64,000 nt of DNA, taken from a virus. The DNA is taken from IMG/VR virus record IMGVR_UViG_2077657010_000001, positions 34,323-98,322 of that record; one strand, given 5' to 3'. Of the stretch, positions 16,704 through 25,389 are shown piece after piece; positions within the stretch are counted from its first letter, which is position 1, and each line of letters begins with the position of its first letter. The notes under the pieces are model-generated. The model was not told the origin of the DNA and did no database searches. It saw nothing but the letters and a program-made list of their open reading frames with translations. Position numbers and translations under genes: made by a program.

Positions 16704-17042
16704 ATGATGGAGATTATGATGGAGATTAAGATGGTGAAAGATGAGCTCTATATACGCAGTGGTGTGTTAGATGTTGAGGAAGGAATGGATGTGGAGTGGT
16801 GTAACTATGCCACAGGGCTATACCTTGCATGTAATTTGGGACAGTTGCTCCTTCTCAGTAAGTACGCTGGGTATAACCACTCGATGTGGCCAGTAGTGGT
16901 TAGTACTGTATCACACACACCAACATATCGGGAGTTCTTGGATAGAGTAATCACATACATAGAGCAAACAAACCATGTATTGGATAGGGTTGTGGCTAAT
17001 TACCCACATGGTGTTAAACTTATAGTAATCACGGAGGTATGA
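16704..17042 (+). CDS. Unknown protein (up to 112 aa)
   Basis: No family recognised. The start is ambiguous because ATGATGGAGATT is repeated in tandem: ATGs at 16704, 16707, 16716, 16719 and 16731 are all in frame. GGAG copies serve 16719 and 16731 equally well (6-base spacing). The body is soluble and mixed. It follows a promoter-like element and overlaps the ribosome site of the next gene, so it is probably first in a two-gene early unit. Confidence 0.65.
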   Translation: MMEIMMEIKMVKDELYIRSGVLDVEEGMDVEWCNYATGLYLACNLGQLLLLSKYAGYNHSMWPVVVSTVSHTPTYREFLDRVITYIEQTNHVLDRVVANYPHGVKLIVITEV

Positions 17043-17045
17043 CTA

Positions 17046-17675
17046 TTGCGTGGTTCGTTTATTAATTATTTGTACATCCCAAGTGGGCGTGTTAAAGATC
17101 AAATTAAACGTATGTGGAAAAACGCTTATGACGATAACCATATTCACTTACTACCACTATCTGACCAAATGATGCTCCAAAGTGTTTATTTGGAGTTCCT
17201 TAGCCTTTTGATTTCTTTTATCTTAGACGTTAACCGTAACTTGATAGACATTAATGAGAAGTACGTCTTTGACCACCTTGTCTTTAATGAGATGAATACT
17301 TTTGATAATTACTTTGACAATTACTTCACACAACCTGATGAGTTAATCGAATCTGCAAACGACTTAGGGGATGCAGTATTAGATGACTTTAGTAATTTCA
17401 ACCACCCTGTGGGTGATTTGATATGTATTTATCAGACGACATCCGATATTGAATATGAGCATGAATGGCAGGAGCTGATGAATAGGGCAAATAAAAATAT
17501 GGGTGATTTGTGGTACACCATGAATGACACACATTCACTGTACCGTGAGTTAGAGAGACATCTACATGATGACTTTTCCCGGCGTGGCATGTACCGAATC
17601 ACACATCCTATATCCTCGGTTGAGTTCCATCGAGGATGTGCGTCAAAATGCATCATCCGTTTCGATGACAAATAA
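17046..17675 (+). CDS. Unknown acidic helical protein (209 aa)
   Basis: No family recognised. It starts at TTG 17046, with GGAGG 8 bases upstream; the only nearby ATG is out of frame and closes quickly. The start is 3 bases after the previous stop, so the genes are coupled. Rich in Asp, Asn and hydrophobics, it looks alpha-helical. A terminator follows immediately. Confidence 0.7.
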   Translation: MRGSFINYLYIPSGRVKDQIKRMWKNAYDDNHIHLLPLSDQMMLQSVYLEFLSLLISFILDVNRNLIDINEKYVFDHLVFNEMNTFDNYFDNYFTQPDELIESANDLGDAVLDDFSNFNHPVGDLICIYQTTSDIEYEHEWQELMNRANKNMGDLWYTMNDTHSLYRELERHLHDDFSRRGMYRITHPISSVEFHRGCASKCIIRFDDK

Positions 17676-17677
17676 AA

Positions 17678-17708
17678 AGAGGGGCACTTACCCCTCTCTT
17701 TTTTTTGC
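17678..17708. terminator. Terminator between converging genes
   Basis: AGAGGGG-CACTTA-CCCCTCT, then a long T run. It sits exactly between the forward 209-residue gene and the reverse 304-residue gene. Confidence 0.8.
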
Positions 17709-18623
17709 CTATTTTGATAGATCTTCAATCTTGTTTCGCGTATCTTCCAACGCTTTAGACACGACTTTGGCTTTCTGGCAGATGTGCCCATAGAACTCTA
17801 CCCATGCCGCCGCCATATACATACGGTCGGTCAACATATCAACAATCTTGTCATTGACATCTAACGACTCTGTATTAATCTGCTCTGCGATGTTTGTCGC
17901 ATAATCATGGATAGTTTTCATGCACTCACGTACACTGGTATGGTTGATACGGTTCAGATTGTCTTGTAGCTGCAACACACGTTCGGATGTAATGTTTAAG
18001 TCTTGATTTCGACTATACACTTTTTTGAACTTCTCTTTATCGGTACGCTGTCGCGGATCGAAACATTCACTGATGTCGCTAATTAATTTATCTAGTCGCT
18101 TTTGACTATACTCTGTTTTCGTTTTATTTTCCAACGGGAGTACTTTACGGCTATTGAGTAAATCAGGCTCGTTGACATACTTACCCATCAATGTACGTAA
18201 TGGAATTAGCAACCCATCATTAATATTCGCCAGATACTCTACTGACTCCTCCAGGGTTTCAATATATTCCAACATGCTAACTTTAAGACCCACTGGAACA
18301 TATACCGTGACATCCCCGATAGAGAGGTACGGATTGCGGTCTAGCCAATTGATAGAGGTCTTACCTAGACCATTTTGGTGTTCGAACTTGACCAGTTCTT
18401 TATTGCCACCAAATAGCGTTTGAAATATGGAATCTACACGTGCTGTGAGCATCGAGCGTAGACCGTCATTGAATGTTTCTTGGAAGTTGGCTTTTGTGTC
18501 ACCACGCTCCATGCCGATATAGCAAGTTTGGCGAGCTTGCTGGTGTTTGATGAGTACCGGCAACTCTGTCGTATTCGTATTCACAGGGACATACTCCATT
18601 ATTTTATTAAGACTGACAAGCAT
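17709..18623 (-). CDS. Unknown protein, possible virion component (304 aa)
   Basis: No family recognised. Mostly helical, with likely coiled-coil stretches in the C-terminal half (about 150-300). Neither possible ATG (18623 or an in-frame one at 18599) has a clear ribosome site, so the N-terminus is uncertain; I kept the longer form. Like the other reverse-strand genes of this window it stands apart from the forward blocks and may be a late structural gene. Confidence 0.6.
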   Translation of the reverse strand: MLVSLNKIMEYVPVNTNTTELPVLIKHQQARQTCYIGMERGDTKANFQETFNDGLRSMLTARVDSIFQTLFGGNKELVKFEHQNGLGKTSINWLDRNPYLSIGDVTVYVPVGLKVSMLEYIETLEESVEYLANINDGLLIPLRTLMGKYVNEPDLLNSRKVLPLENKTKTEYSQKRLDKLISDISECFDPRQRTDKEKFKKVYSRNQDLNITSERVLQLQDNLNRINHTSVRECMKTIHDYATNIAEQINTESLDVNDKIVDMLTDRMYMAAAWVEFYGHICQKAKVVSKALEDTRNKIEDLSK

Positions 18624-18728
18624 AGTATAGTTAGCGCATTATATATACATCCAGTTATTTTTAATTCAGCTGCCGATACTTTGACAGGTAGACTTATAGT
18701 TTGTAATTATCTTCTAAAAGGAGCAATC

Positions 18729-20189
18729 ATGGCCGGGCCAGCAAAACGAAAATTATCTAAAACTGTCCGTATTCGACTTAATTCATTTGGCCTATACGAT
18801 CATTTAACAGGTCGCTACTTAAAAGGGAAGCATGGTTTATATTATCTGAACGGTGGCCTTAGTACCGTATCTGGCTTTGGTGGTCGTGGTAACATGTTTA
18901 AGTCTGCGTTCTCAGGCACAGTTGGCGTTTCATCGTCATTGAAATACAATGTTGAGTTCACGGAGTTTTATGACAGTGAGCTAACGATGGATGTAGAACG
19001 CATTCAAGATTACATTAACTCAGTTGCCCTACACAACGGTTGGGAAGAAATCCCTCAGATTACTGACTTGTTGGAAGACGAGAAAACGACATGGAACATC
19101 ACCGCATCGGATGTGTCGTTTGTTGACGAGTGGTTCATGGATAACTGTCGGTCTGAAATCGGTAACCGTGAGAAAGTTAAACAGAAAGATATGTATGAGA
19201 CACCTTTTTATGATGTGAAAGGTGAACCTATCTACATTCCAAACCCGTGGATTTTTAACTGGGACTCTGTGTCAGAATCACGCATCTCGATTAACGATAA
19301 AAAGCTAGACAGTAACATGGTCGGGGATAAAGACCTCAACACTGAAGCGATGGATGATGCAAGGCATAAATCACAGCTCCTCCGACAGGTGCCTGCGGTA
19401 GCATCACGCGGTGGGATGTACTTCACTGCTGTTGCACATGCGGATGATGAGTTGAAGATGGATAAATACGATCCATCACAAAAGAAACTTCCTACACTAA
19501 AAGGTAATCTCAAGTTTAAAGGTGTACCTGGCCGTGCGTGGACGTTCCTAACCAATACCATCATGCTGGCAGTGCACAATGAAACGCTGCTTAACAAGCA
19601 AGATAAGATGTGTGAGTATCCACATCCTGAAATTCCAACAATGGTTGGCGATCCAGATTTGGTCAAAATACGGTATATTGAATGTCGTGGTAAAGGTGGC
19701 CCTACTGGTGCATATATCGACCTTATCTTCTCGCAACGTGAAGGGTTAGATGTTACACTGACGAATTACAACTATGTTGCTAAAGAGTTGAAGTCGTTTG
19801 GTCTTGATGAGAGCGGTTCCGGTAATGCCTTTAAACAATTGCAGATATACCCTGAGTATAAGTTCACTCGAAAAGATATCCGTAAGCATAAAGAAAACGA
19901 TCCTAAATTCCGACGGGCATTGGAACTCTTAGCGGGACTTGGATATATCTATTACAACTACCACGATGTTCCTGCAGAAATGAAAATTGACATTCCAGAA
20001 CTTTACACTAAAATAAAAGATGCTGGATTTGATTGGGATAAGATTCTGACAGACACCGTTGAGTATTGGCAGCCAGCCCATCTTGAACAGCAGAGTAAGA
20101 AAATCACACTGACTGCACGCACATTGCTTGGTATGGCGGTAGGTGAGTTTAAAGCTGACCACCCCGTGCTTAAAGCCCTAGCCAAATAA
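18729..20189 (+). CDS. UvsX/RecA-like recombinase candidate (486 aa)
   Basis: RecA-family proteins pair homologous DNA strands. Residues 49-60 (GFGGRGNMFKSA) resemble a Walker A motif in which Phe replaces the usual Gly, as in T4 UvsX (SKSFKS). A DSE follows at 82-84, as in the RecA/UvsX 'D-E' strand. FLTNTIMLAVHNE fits the Walker B strand, and ALELLAGLGYI fits the end of the core. At 486 residues it is longer than T4 UvsX (391). ATG 18729 follows AAAAGGAGCAATC. Other P-loop filament or packaging ATPases cannot be excluded. Confidence 0.58.
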   Translation: MAGPAKRKLSKTVRIRLNSFGLYDHLTGRYLKGKHGLYYLNGGLSTVSGFGGRGNMFKSAFSGTVGVSSSLKYNVEFTEFYDSELTMDVERIQDYINSVALHNGWEEIPQITDLLEDEKTTWNITASDVSFVDEWFMDNCRSEIGNREKVKQKDMYETPFYDVKGEPIYIPNPWIFNWDSVSESRISINDKKLDSNMVGDKDLNTEAMDDARHKSQLLRQVPAVASRGGMYFTAVAHADDELKMDKYDPSQKKLPTLKGNLKFKGVPGRAWTFLTNTIMLAVHNETLLNKQDKMCEYPHPEIPTMVGDPDLVKIRYIECRGKGGPTGAYIDLIFSQREGLDVTLTNYNYVAKELKSFGLDESGSGNAFKQLQIYPEYKFTRKDIRKHKENDPKFRRALELLAGLGYIYYNYHDVPAEMKIDIPELYTKIKDAGFDWDKILTDTVEYWQPAHLEQQSKKITLTARTLLGMAVGEFKADHPVLKALAK

Positions 20190-20194
20190 GTACC

Positions 20195-20216
20195 CTGTGG
20201 GGATGTCGTCCCCACA
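20195..20216 (+). other. Intergenic hairpin without T run
   Basis: TGTGGGGA/TCCCCACA forms an 8-bp stem with no T run. Similar hairpins lie after the beta gene (42684) and before terminase (56621), so these may be processing sites or weak terminators. Confidence 0.5.
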
Positions 20217-20244
20217 TCTTGAACCTACAAGGAATATAATAATT

Positions 20245-20544
20245 ATGGGTGTATTTACAAAGCTCATCGATTCTATCGACCACGATGAGATCAAAGAACA
20301 CATCGACAACAATATTGACGCGGACTACACCTATACTGGTGACTGGTCTGGTGAGCAGCATCATGCTAACCTCTACCTCAATAAGTTGTTATCTTCCATG
20401 GCCAGAGGTCATGATGTATCCGCTAACGAAATGCGCCAAGCTCGACGCACATTAACGGTTGTTGAAACTGAAGAGCAACTAGATGATTGGATTGTCGACT
20501 TGCATGAAAACTATTTCCCATTACTCATGTCACTATGGGATTAA
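20245..20544 (+). CDS. Unknown small acidic protein (99 aa)
   Basis: No family recognised. ATG 20245 follows ACAAGGAATATAATAATT; a GTG further upstream lies in a hairpin and is unlikely. The protein is acidic and helical (DHDEIKEHIDNNIDADY). It sits between the recombinase-like and SLOG-like genes, 12 bases before the latter. Confidence 0.65.
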   Translation: MGVFTKLIDSIDHDEIKEHIDNNIDADYTYTGDWSGEQHHANLYLNKLLSSMARGHDVSANEMRQARRTLTVVETEEQLDDWIVDLHENYFPLLMSLWD

Positions 20545-20556
20545 CTATGGTGTGTT

Positions 20557-21123
20557 ATGGAACATGTAATAGAAACGGTGTTGTCACATGAACTATCATG
20601 TCCGACACTGTTTGCACATACAGACACGGATGAAGCCCGTGAGAAGTTAAAGGATATCGTTAAAAAGGATAAGTTGAATATCGCCATTGTGGGCAGTGCA
20701 TATGCTTATGACATTGCCCGTGTTACCCGTATAATCAATACGCTCATACGTCCCTTTAAAGACCCCGACTCGTTACGTGTCATCTTTTATGATAACTCAG
20801 AATTAGCTTATATCATCAAAAAGTGGGGGGAGCACAACAAGATTGAAATTGTCCCTTACGAGATAGAAAGTGAATACCGACTCAATGGCATGGATGAGGA
20901 AAGTCCTCATTATTGGCGAGCGAAAGCACTTCAAAATAAAGCGCTCATTAGAAGAGACCAACGCATGATGAACGATACGGATGTGCTCATTTATTTGCAT
21001 GTCACTGGTGAGGATGATAAGGCAATTGATAATATGTATCAAGAAGCAATCAGTAAAGGTAAATTCGTAACTAAGCGGAATATTAAAGGTGGCTCCCATG
21101 GCAAAAAGCGAAAAAAGGCGTAA
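20557..21123 (+). CDS. SLOG/DUF2493-like Rossmann protein (188 aa)
   Basis: The pattern fits the SLOG superfamily of nucleotide-derivative binding proteins: a first strand NIAIVGSAYAYDIARV (41-56), a central strand (VIFYDN), and then RRDQRMMNDTDVLIYLH (132-148) matching the family's 'R-N-x-x-M ... aD-hh-a' segment, followed by a helix and the strand KGKFV. The glycine pair of the nucleotide loop is not obvious. The tail is very basic (GKKRKKA). SLOG proteins bind NAD- or ADP-ribose-like ligands. The end overlaps the next gene by 26 bases. Confidence 0.45.
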   Translation: MEHVIETVLSHELSCPTLFAHTDTDEAREKLKDIVKKDKLNIAIVGSAYAYDIARVTRIINTLIRPFKDPDSLRVIFYDNSELAYIIKKWGEHNKIEIVPYEIESEYRLNGMDEESPHYWRAKALQNKALIRRDQRMMNDTDVLIYLHVTGEDDKAIDNMYQEAISKGKFVTKRNIKGGSHGKKRKKA

Positions 21124-21763
21124 GACAGAAGCGTTCATTATCCAGATGTTGGATAAGGTGGATGTGAGCGGTACCAATAGCGACTTGTACAAAAAGGTGT
21201 TCGCTAAGATGGGTGATGGGGACTTCGTTAAGCTTATCTCCAAACCATTACCTATCTATGATCCAAATGGTGGTAAGGTCAAGATAGACCACATGCGGAA
21301 TATCAAAATCATGAGAGAGCTTGGGTATGAGCCTGAGCAGCACTTGTGGTTAACTGACCCCAAAACTGGGGTGATGTCTAAGACTGAGCGTAAACATCTG
21401 GTACTTAGACTACCTGTGCGTCGACAAACGCAGGATATCGATAAGAAAGCAAAGACGGCTGAACACAACCGAACGATAGACCCTACCACGGGTCAGACTG
21501 TAGGTTCGTCTAAAGGTTCTTCGTTTTCATTCCCGCAGATTTATGTCATGTATACCAAAGGGTATACCAATACCATCCAGGAGCTTATCAATGCTCGTGG
21601 TGGTAACGTTAAGGCCGGTAAAATCATTGACCGTGCTATCCGTCGTGATGGCCGTGGTAAACTCAATGAGGAAGGCACTGCGAATACAAACGTATCATCC
21701 AGTGTCAGCATCGGCAACATTTTTCGTGCAATGCACATTGACAACAATATAGGTAAATTATGA
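21098..21763 (+). CDS. RNA polymerase beta C-terminal fragment (phiKZ gp149-like role), 221 aa
   Basis: I align this with the last ~200 residues of bacterial RpoB. PIYDPNGGKVKIDHMRN parallels 'PVFDGAKEAEIKELL', and LWLTDPKTGVMS parallels 'IRLYDGRTGEQFE'. HLVLRLPVRRQTQDIDKKAKT parallels 'YMYMLKLNHLVDDKMHARS', followed by a G-rich turn. NTIQELINARGGNVKAGK parallels 'YTLQEMLTVKSDDVNGR', and NIFRAMHIDNNI parallels the final 'FNVLLKEIRSLGINI'. The large beta protein at 38543 lacks exactly this part. In phiKZ the virion polymerase beta is also split (gp178 and gp149). ATG 21098 follows TAAAGGTGG; a GTG at 21089 is less likely. It would form the beta clamp/anchor and contact beta'. Confidence 0.65.
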   Translation: MAKSEKRRKTEAFIIQMLDKVDVSGTNSDLYKKVFAKMGDGDFVKLISKPLPIYDPNGGKVKIDHMRNIKIMRELGYEPEQHLWLTDPKTGVMSKTERKHLVLRLPVRRQTQDIDKKAKTAEHNRTIDPTTGQTVGSSKGSSFSFPQIYVMYTKGYTNTIQELINARGGNVKAGKIIDRAIRRDGRGKLNEEGTANTNVSSSVSIGNIFRAMHIDNNIGKL

Positions 21764-22203
21764 AACCTACATACTACACCGGACACACTCTATTAGATAG
21801 CGTCGCCGATTTTATCAAGCCTAACGTTCGTGCGTTATTGGGAAAAGAAAAAGGCTTGTTGGGTTTAAACCATACCATCGGTATCTTACCGCACAACCAC
21901 TTCCAAACGGATTGGGTATTGCTCATCGCCGAGGGGGAAAAAGCACCTGACCATGCGTCGGAGATTTTCGACCTAATCCAGTGTGCACATTTCTACCTGA
22001 CCACATTCCATGTCGATGACTTTGACCTCTTCCGAAAAAATGTCGAAGAAGTCATCAAGGATGTGAAAAGTTGTGGTTATTATGACGGCGAGCACGGTGA
22101 GCATTTTGTAGATGAATTGTACACGTACGATCTACGTATCACCGCATGTCTACTAAGCATGGTTTTTCCTTTCTTATTGGATGAGTTAACTAGCGGGGAT
22201 TAG
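21760..22203 (+). CDS. Unknown protein (147 aa)
   Basis: No family recognised. The ATG overlaps the previous stop (ATGA), so translation is coupled to the beta C-fragment gene. An acidic soluble protein with two helical halves (for example FDLIQCAHFYLTTFHVDDFDLF). Its tight coupling suggests it could act with the RNA polymerase fragment, but this is context only. Confidence 0.65.
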   Translation: MKPTYYTGHTLLDSVADFIKPNVRALLGKEKGLLGLNHTIGILPHNHFQTDWVLLIAEGEKAPDHASEIFDLIQCAHFYLTTFHVDDFDLFRKNVEEVIKDVKSCGYYDGEHGEHFVDELYTYDLRITACLLSMVFPFLLDELTSGD

Positions 22204-22208
22204 TCAAT

Positions 22209-22928
22209 ATGTCCGAGGGTGTTAAGCAAAATACGCTCATTGACTTAGACTGTCTTGTTGATACACGGTTAGGGTTATTGTTCCAACACTATCGTAATCA
22301 TTATAACAAGCTGTCAGATGTTCAAATGAACGACATCATCCACCGGACACATGACACAATGTGGCAGTGGGCGTGTGTGTCGGAAGATGACTGGTGTGCC
22401 CAGTACGGTAAGCGTGATGTGGGTACCCTGAAACACAGTTTACCTACAGATATGATGATTAACTTAAAACCCATCATCATGAGTAAGTACGTTGAAGGAA
22501 AGACCAGTCCGGTACACCTCCCACTGCATTTATTCATTAACATATATCCTTATGTTTTGGATAATGAAGAATGTGAAGTGCTCGTTGATGCCATCAAAGA
22601 GTGTACGTTCGATGACTTAGATGTCGATGTCGTAAGACTGTCACCTGAATCATTGACACCGGGCAGTGTAAAAGATAGCTATCAAGTACTGTTCATGTAT
22701 GAGGGGGTGAAATGGCTCGAGTTGCACAAGCAAGAGTTGTTAGATTGCAAAATGCCACGAACCATTCTCAACTTGCCTGGTTACCTCATTGATAACAAAG
22801 AAGCAATGGAAGCGGCAGAGCAGGAAAATGTCGATCCATTTGAACGTGCTAAGGTGGCGATGTCTGAATTTATAACGTTAGAGTTTTTGTCGCCTAACTT
22901 TTTCAGTTTGTATATTGGAGACAAATAA
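22209..22928 (+). CDS. Unknown protein (239 aa)
   Basis: No family recognised. The ATG follows GGGGATTAGTCAAT, 5 bases after the previous stop. The protein is acidic and appears alpha-helical throughout, without signal or membrane segments. It is the last gene of the run that starts with the recombinase-like gene and is closed by a two-way terminator. Confidence 0.68.
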   Translation: MSEGVKQNTLIDLDCLVDTRLGLLFQHYRNHYNKLSDVQMNDIIHRTHDTMWQWACVSEDDWCAQYGKRDVGTLKHSLPTDMMINLKPIIMSKYVEGKTSPVHLPLHLFINIYPYVLDNEECEVLVDAIKECTFDDLDVDVVRLSPESLTPGSVKDSYQVLFMYEGVKWLELHKQELLDCKMPRTILNLPGYLIDNKEAMEAAEQENVDPFERAKVAMSEFITLEFLSPNFFSLYIGDK

Positions 22929-22930
22929 AA

Positions 22931-22952
22931 AAAGGGTGATTATTCACCCTTT
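22931..22952. terminator. Two-way terminator overlapping a stop codon
   Basis: AAAGGGTGA-TTAT-TCACCCTTT, with an A run before it. It ends the forward 239-residue gene, and on the reverse strand it includes the last codons and stop of the 154-residue gene. Confidence 0.75.
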
Positions 22953-23404
22953 AGTTCTTTTCTTTGTTCTTCGCGTATGCTATCAAGGTCGACAACTTCA
23001 CTACCAACACCAGAGATTTCACCTGGCTTTATATCAACATCAGGCAGCCGGTTGGGATCAATGTCAAGGTGGCGCTTACTGTGGACTTCTTCGACTTCAC
23101 CGTCGTAGGTTCTTCCATCACGGAGTACACCGACACAGTTGTCTTCGATTTTTGCAATGACTTCAGCTGCCATGGCATTGGTGTTTGCATTTTGTTGATC
23201 TACCTCAGTACGACGCTTACCAAATACAGATGCGTCTGAATCTTTGAGCATCTTCGCTAAGAAGTTTTTATCTTCTTTGTCTATAGGTATCGTGAATTTA
23301 CCGTTAGAGTCAGTAGTTACTTCACTGACTGCTTTGATGCGTACTTGTTGTGCCCATAACAACATATCGTCATCAGACATGACATCAGGCTCTTTTTTAT
23401 CCAT
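22940..23404 (-). CDS. Unknown charged protein (154 aa)
   Basis: No family recognised. The ATG follows CCGGAGTTAAT. Highly charged (Asp, Glu and Lys throughout) with an acidic C-terminus, no cysteine cluster and no membrane segment; large parts may be disordered. It stands alone on the reverse strand between two forward units. A small scaffold or packaging accessory role is conceivable, but nothing in the sequence proves it. Confidence 0.6.
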   Translation of the reverse strand: MDKKEPDVMSDDDMLLWAQQVRIKAVSEVTTDSNGKFTIPIDKEDKNFLAKMLKDSDASVFGKRRTEVDQQNANTNAMAAEVIAKIEDNCVGVLRDGRTYDGEVEEVHSKRHLDIDPNRLPDVDIKPGEISGVGSEVVDLDSIREEQRKELKGE

Positions 23405-23424
23405 ATTAACTCCGGATTAAAAAA

Positions 23425-23934
23425 ATGTTTAGACATATATTATTGTGGTGTATCCATCGACTGCATGCCGTTGCAATGGATAACGGTGAACGTGACAGGA
23501 TGTTAAAATGTGTGCTAGCAATTGAGACATTGCAGAAGCGTCATAAGATTAACAAGACTGTAGCCAACCATAAGCGTCACAGAGCGATTAAAATAACTAT
23601 GCATAGTAAGTGTGCAAGTGAGTTATTAATGTCGTTAGAATCGATTATAGAGAGCACGCAGGCAAGACCTAACGTTCGTGGGATCAAACAAGACACACTG
23701 CCGTCTTTGAGTAAAGGGACGGTCAGTGTGGATGATTGGTTAACCGATAATAATGGTAATTATTTAAATGCCGATGATGTGCTTAATCGGATCAGTGACA
23801 ATTTAAAAACCATTCGTGAGTTATATCTTGATGGTGTAGATAACAGTAATTTGAAGGAGGTGTTATTCGACCACTATCAAAATAAACCCGACATCGTCTA
23901 TAATGACATTGAGACAATCGTCGATGTATTATAA
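23425..23934 (+). CDS. Unknown protein (169 aa)
   Basis: No family recognised. The start at 23425 (MFRHILLWCIHRL) lies only 20 bases from the divergent start at 23404 and lacks a good ribosome site; ATG 23476 is an alternative. The N-terminal 15 residues are hydrophobic with a basic residue, possibly a membrane anchor. It is the first gene of a long forward run to 27888. Confidence 0.62.
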   Translation: MFRHILLWCIHRLHAVAMDNGERDRMLKCVLAIETLQKRHKINKTVANHKRHRAIKITMHSKCASELLMSLESIIESTQARPNVRGIKQDTLPSLSKGTVSVDDWLTDNNGNYLNADDVLNRISDNLKTIRELYLDGVDNSNLKEVLFDHYQNKPDIVYNDIETIVDVL

Positions 23935-23960
23935 CCTGCACTGTTAAGTGAGGATTAGAA

Positions 23961-24359
23961 ATGAGCAAGAAAAAGCTACAAGATGCCGTAGCCAATCCCG
24001 TAGAGCAAGTGAAGCGTTCTACGAATAACTTACTGGGTCGAGTGTATTGGATACTTATCGATAAACTAGACCTTAGCATGGAGGCGATAACGTTATCGTT
24101 AAACCGATATGTGAGAGACCCGAGAAATGGGGTGGTACAAACCTCGCATAAGCGAAGTGAAAAGATTTCTAACTTAACGGGTGAGTTGACTAATCACAGT
24201 CGTATGAGTTGGAATAAATTCATCGAAGGGCTTAAAGTCATTGAGGTTACTAGGGTGCGTATAACCTTTGAAGTGTGGCGTGGTAAGCGTGATACTTACG
24301 CAAAGACTGTCATCGATCAGAAAATGTCCGACCTTGAAACCTCTGACGAAGAAAATTAA
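23961..24359 (+). CDS. Unknown basic protein (132 aa)
   Basis: No family recognised. The ATG follows GTGAGGATTAGAA. Lys/Arg-rich and helical (MSKKKLQDAVANPVEQVKRS), with an acidic tail (DLETSDEEN). The basic body could bind nucleic acid. I considered an RNA polymerase beta' fragment because of the setting but see no beta' motif. Confidence 0.65.
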   Translation: MSKKKLQDAVANPVEQVKRSTNNLLGRVYWILIDKLDLSMEAITLSLNRYVRDPRNGVVQTSHKRSEKISNLTGELTNHSRMSWNKFIEGLKVIEVTRVRITFEVWRGKRDTYAKTVIDQKMSDLETSDEEN

Positions 24360-24368
24360 GGAGTTAAC

Positions 24369-25376
24369 ATGAAAACGCCTACGGTTAAGCCGGGCACATT
24401 CGAGTCTGATCCAAGAGACCAGCGTCGGGCAGTTGAAGATGTTTACAGTGAACCTGTATTAGAAACCCGTAACAATATTACGGGAACGTCTGAAGAAGTT
24501 GAAAGTGCCAGTAGCTACATGTCTAGCATTGACTTTGATGTCGATGCTACTATGAAATCCATTACCGAGAATGTCGGTAAAGACAGTGGTGGTCTCACGT
24601 TTGATTTTACAGAAACGCGTAAGCGGATTGAAAGCGCAATGGGTGTCCCTGGTGTGTCAGCAGATATGGATATCATGCAGAAAAAATCCGTGGCTGATGC
24701 TATTGCTGACAACTCGGGTTATAACAGTAAGGTCGTCATTGATGGCGTCTCAACTGTTATCGATAAAGACATTGACAACATGTCTGTATCGGATTTCGTA
24801 AGTACGGTTAATTCCGTATCGGGTAATAGTGAATTGGTTAAGGTCTTAGATCTTAGTGGCCAGGCGGCATTTGTAAAAGGCATGTCAGACGTTGCTATTG
24901 GTTGGGGTATTCCTGAGCTGCTAGATAAGTTGATTGACAATGTTGATGATGATACCGTTAAGCGTGAGATTAATCTAGAGAATCTGCTTAAGGTATCTAG
25001 ACGTGGCGATCTTAACCAAGCTGTTCATATTGCTAGCAATCTCGGTAAATCAACGGTGTATGGTGTACACGGTGATGTCATTGAGTTATTGGTTAAGCGA
25101 TATAAACGTCCTAAGAATACCAATAAGTCTGACACTGAATTGGGTGTGCAGTTGTTAGCGTTTTTCGAATGGATGAACCCTAATTGGGATAAAGACCCTT
25201 ACGATACAAATATCACCTGCTTAAAATTTTACGCGTTGGCAAACCCTATAGTGACTGAGCTACTTACCCACACGGATAAGTATTGCTACAGTGCGTTAGG
25301 TTCTACTATAAACATAGAACCTCCCAAATCAACAATAAACCGAATCATACCAGAGATGGTCGGGTTTGGCGAATAA
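24369..25376 (+). CDS. Putative virion protein (335 aa)
   Basis: No family recognised. The ATG follows AAGGAGTTAAC, 9 bases after the previous stop. The N-terminal half is Ser/Asp/Val-rich and repetitive in flavour, the C-terminal half more globular (FFEWMNPNWDKDPYD). No membrane segment. The composition and size fit a structural protein, but the function is open. It belongs to the same run as its neighbours on both sides. Confidence 0.65.
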   Translation: MKTPTVKPGTFESDPRDQRRAVEDVYSEPVLETRNNITGTSEEVESASSYMSSIDFDVDATMKSITENVGKDSGGLTFDFTETRKRIESAMGVPGVSADMDIMQKKSVADAIADNSGYNSKVVIDGVSTVIDKDIDNMSVSDFVSTVNSVSGNSELVKVLDLSGQAAFVKGMSDVAIGWGIPELLDKLIDNVDDDTVKREINLENLLKVSRRGDLNQAVHIASNLGKSTVYGVHGDVIELLVKRYKRPKNTNKSDTELGVQLLAFFEWMNPNWDKDPYDTNITCLKFYALANPIVTELLTHTDKYCYSALGSTINIEPPKSTINRIIPEMVGFGE

Positions 25377-25389
25377 ATAAGGAACAACA

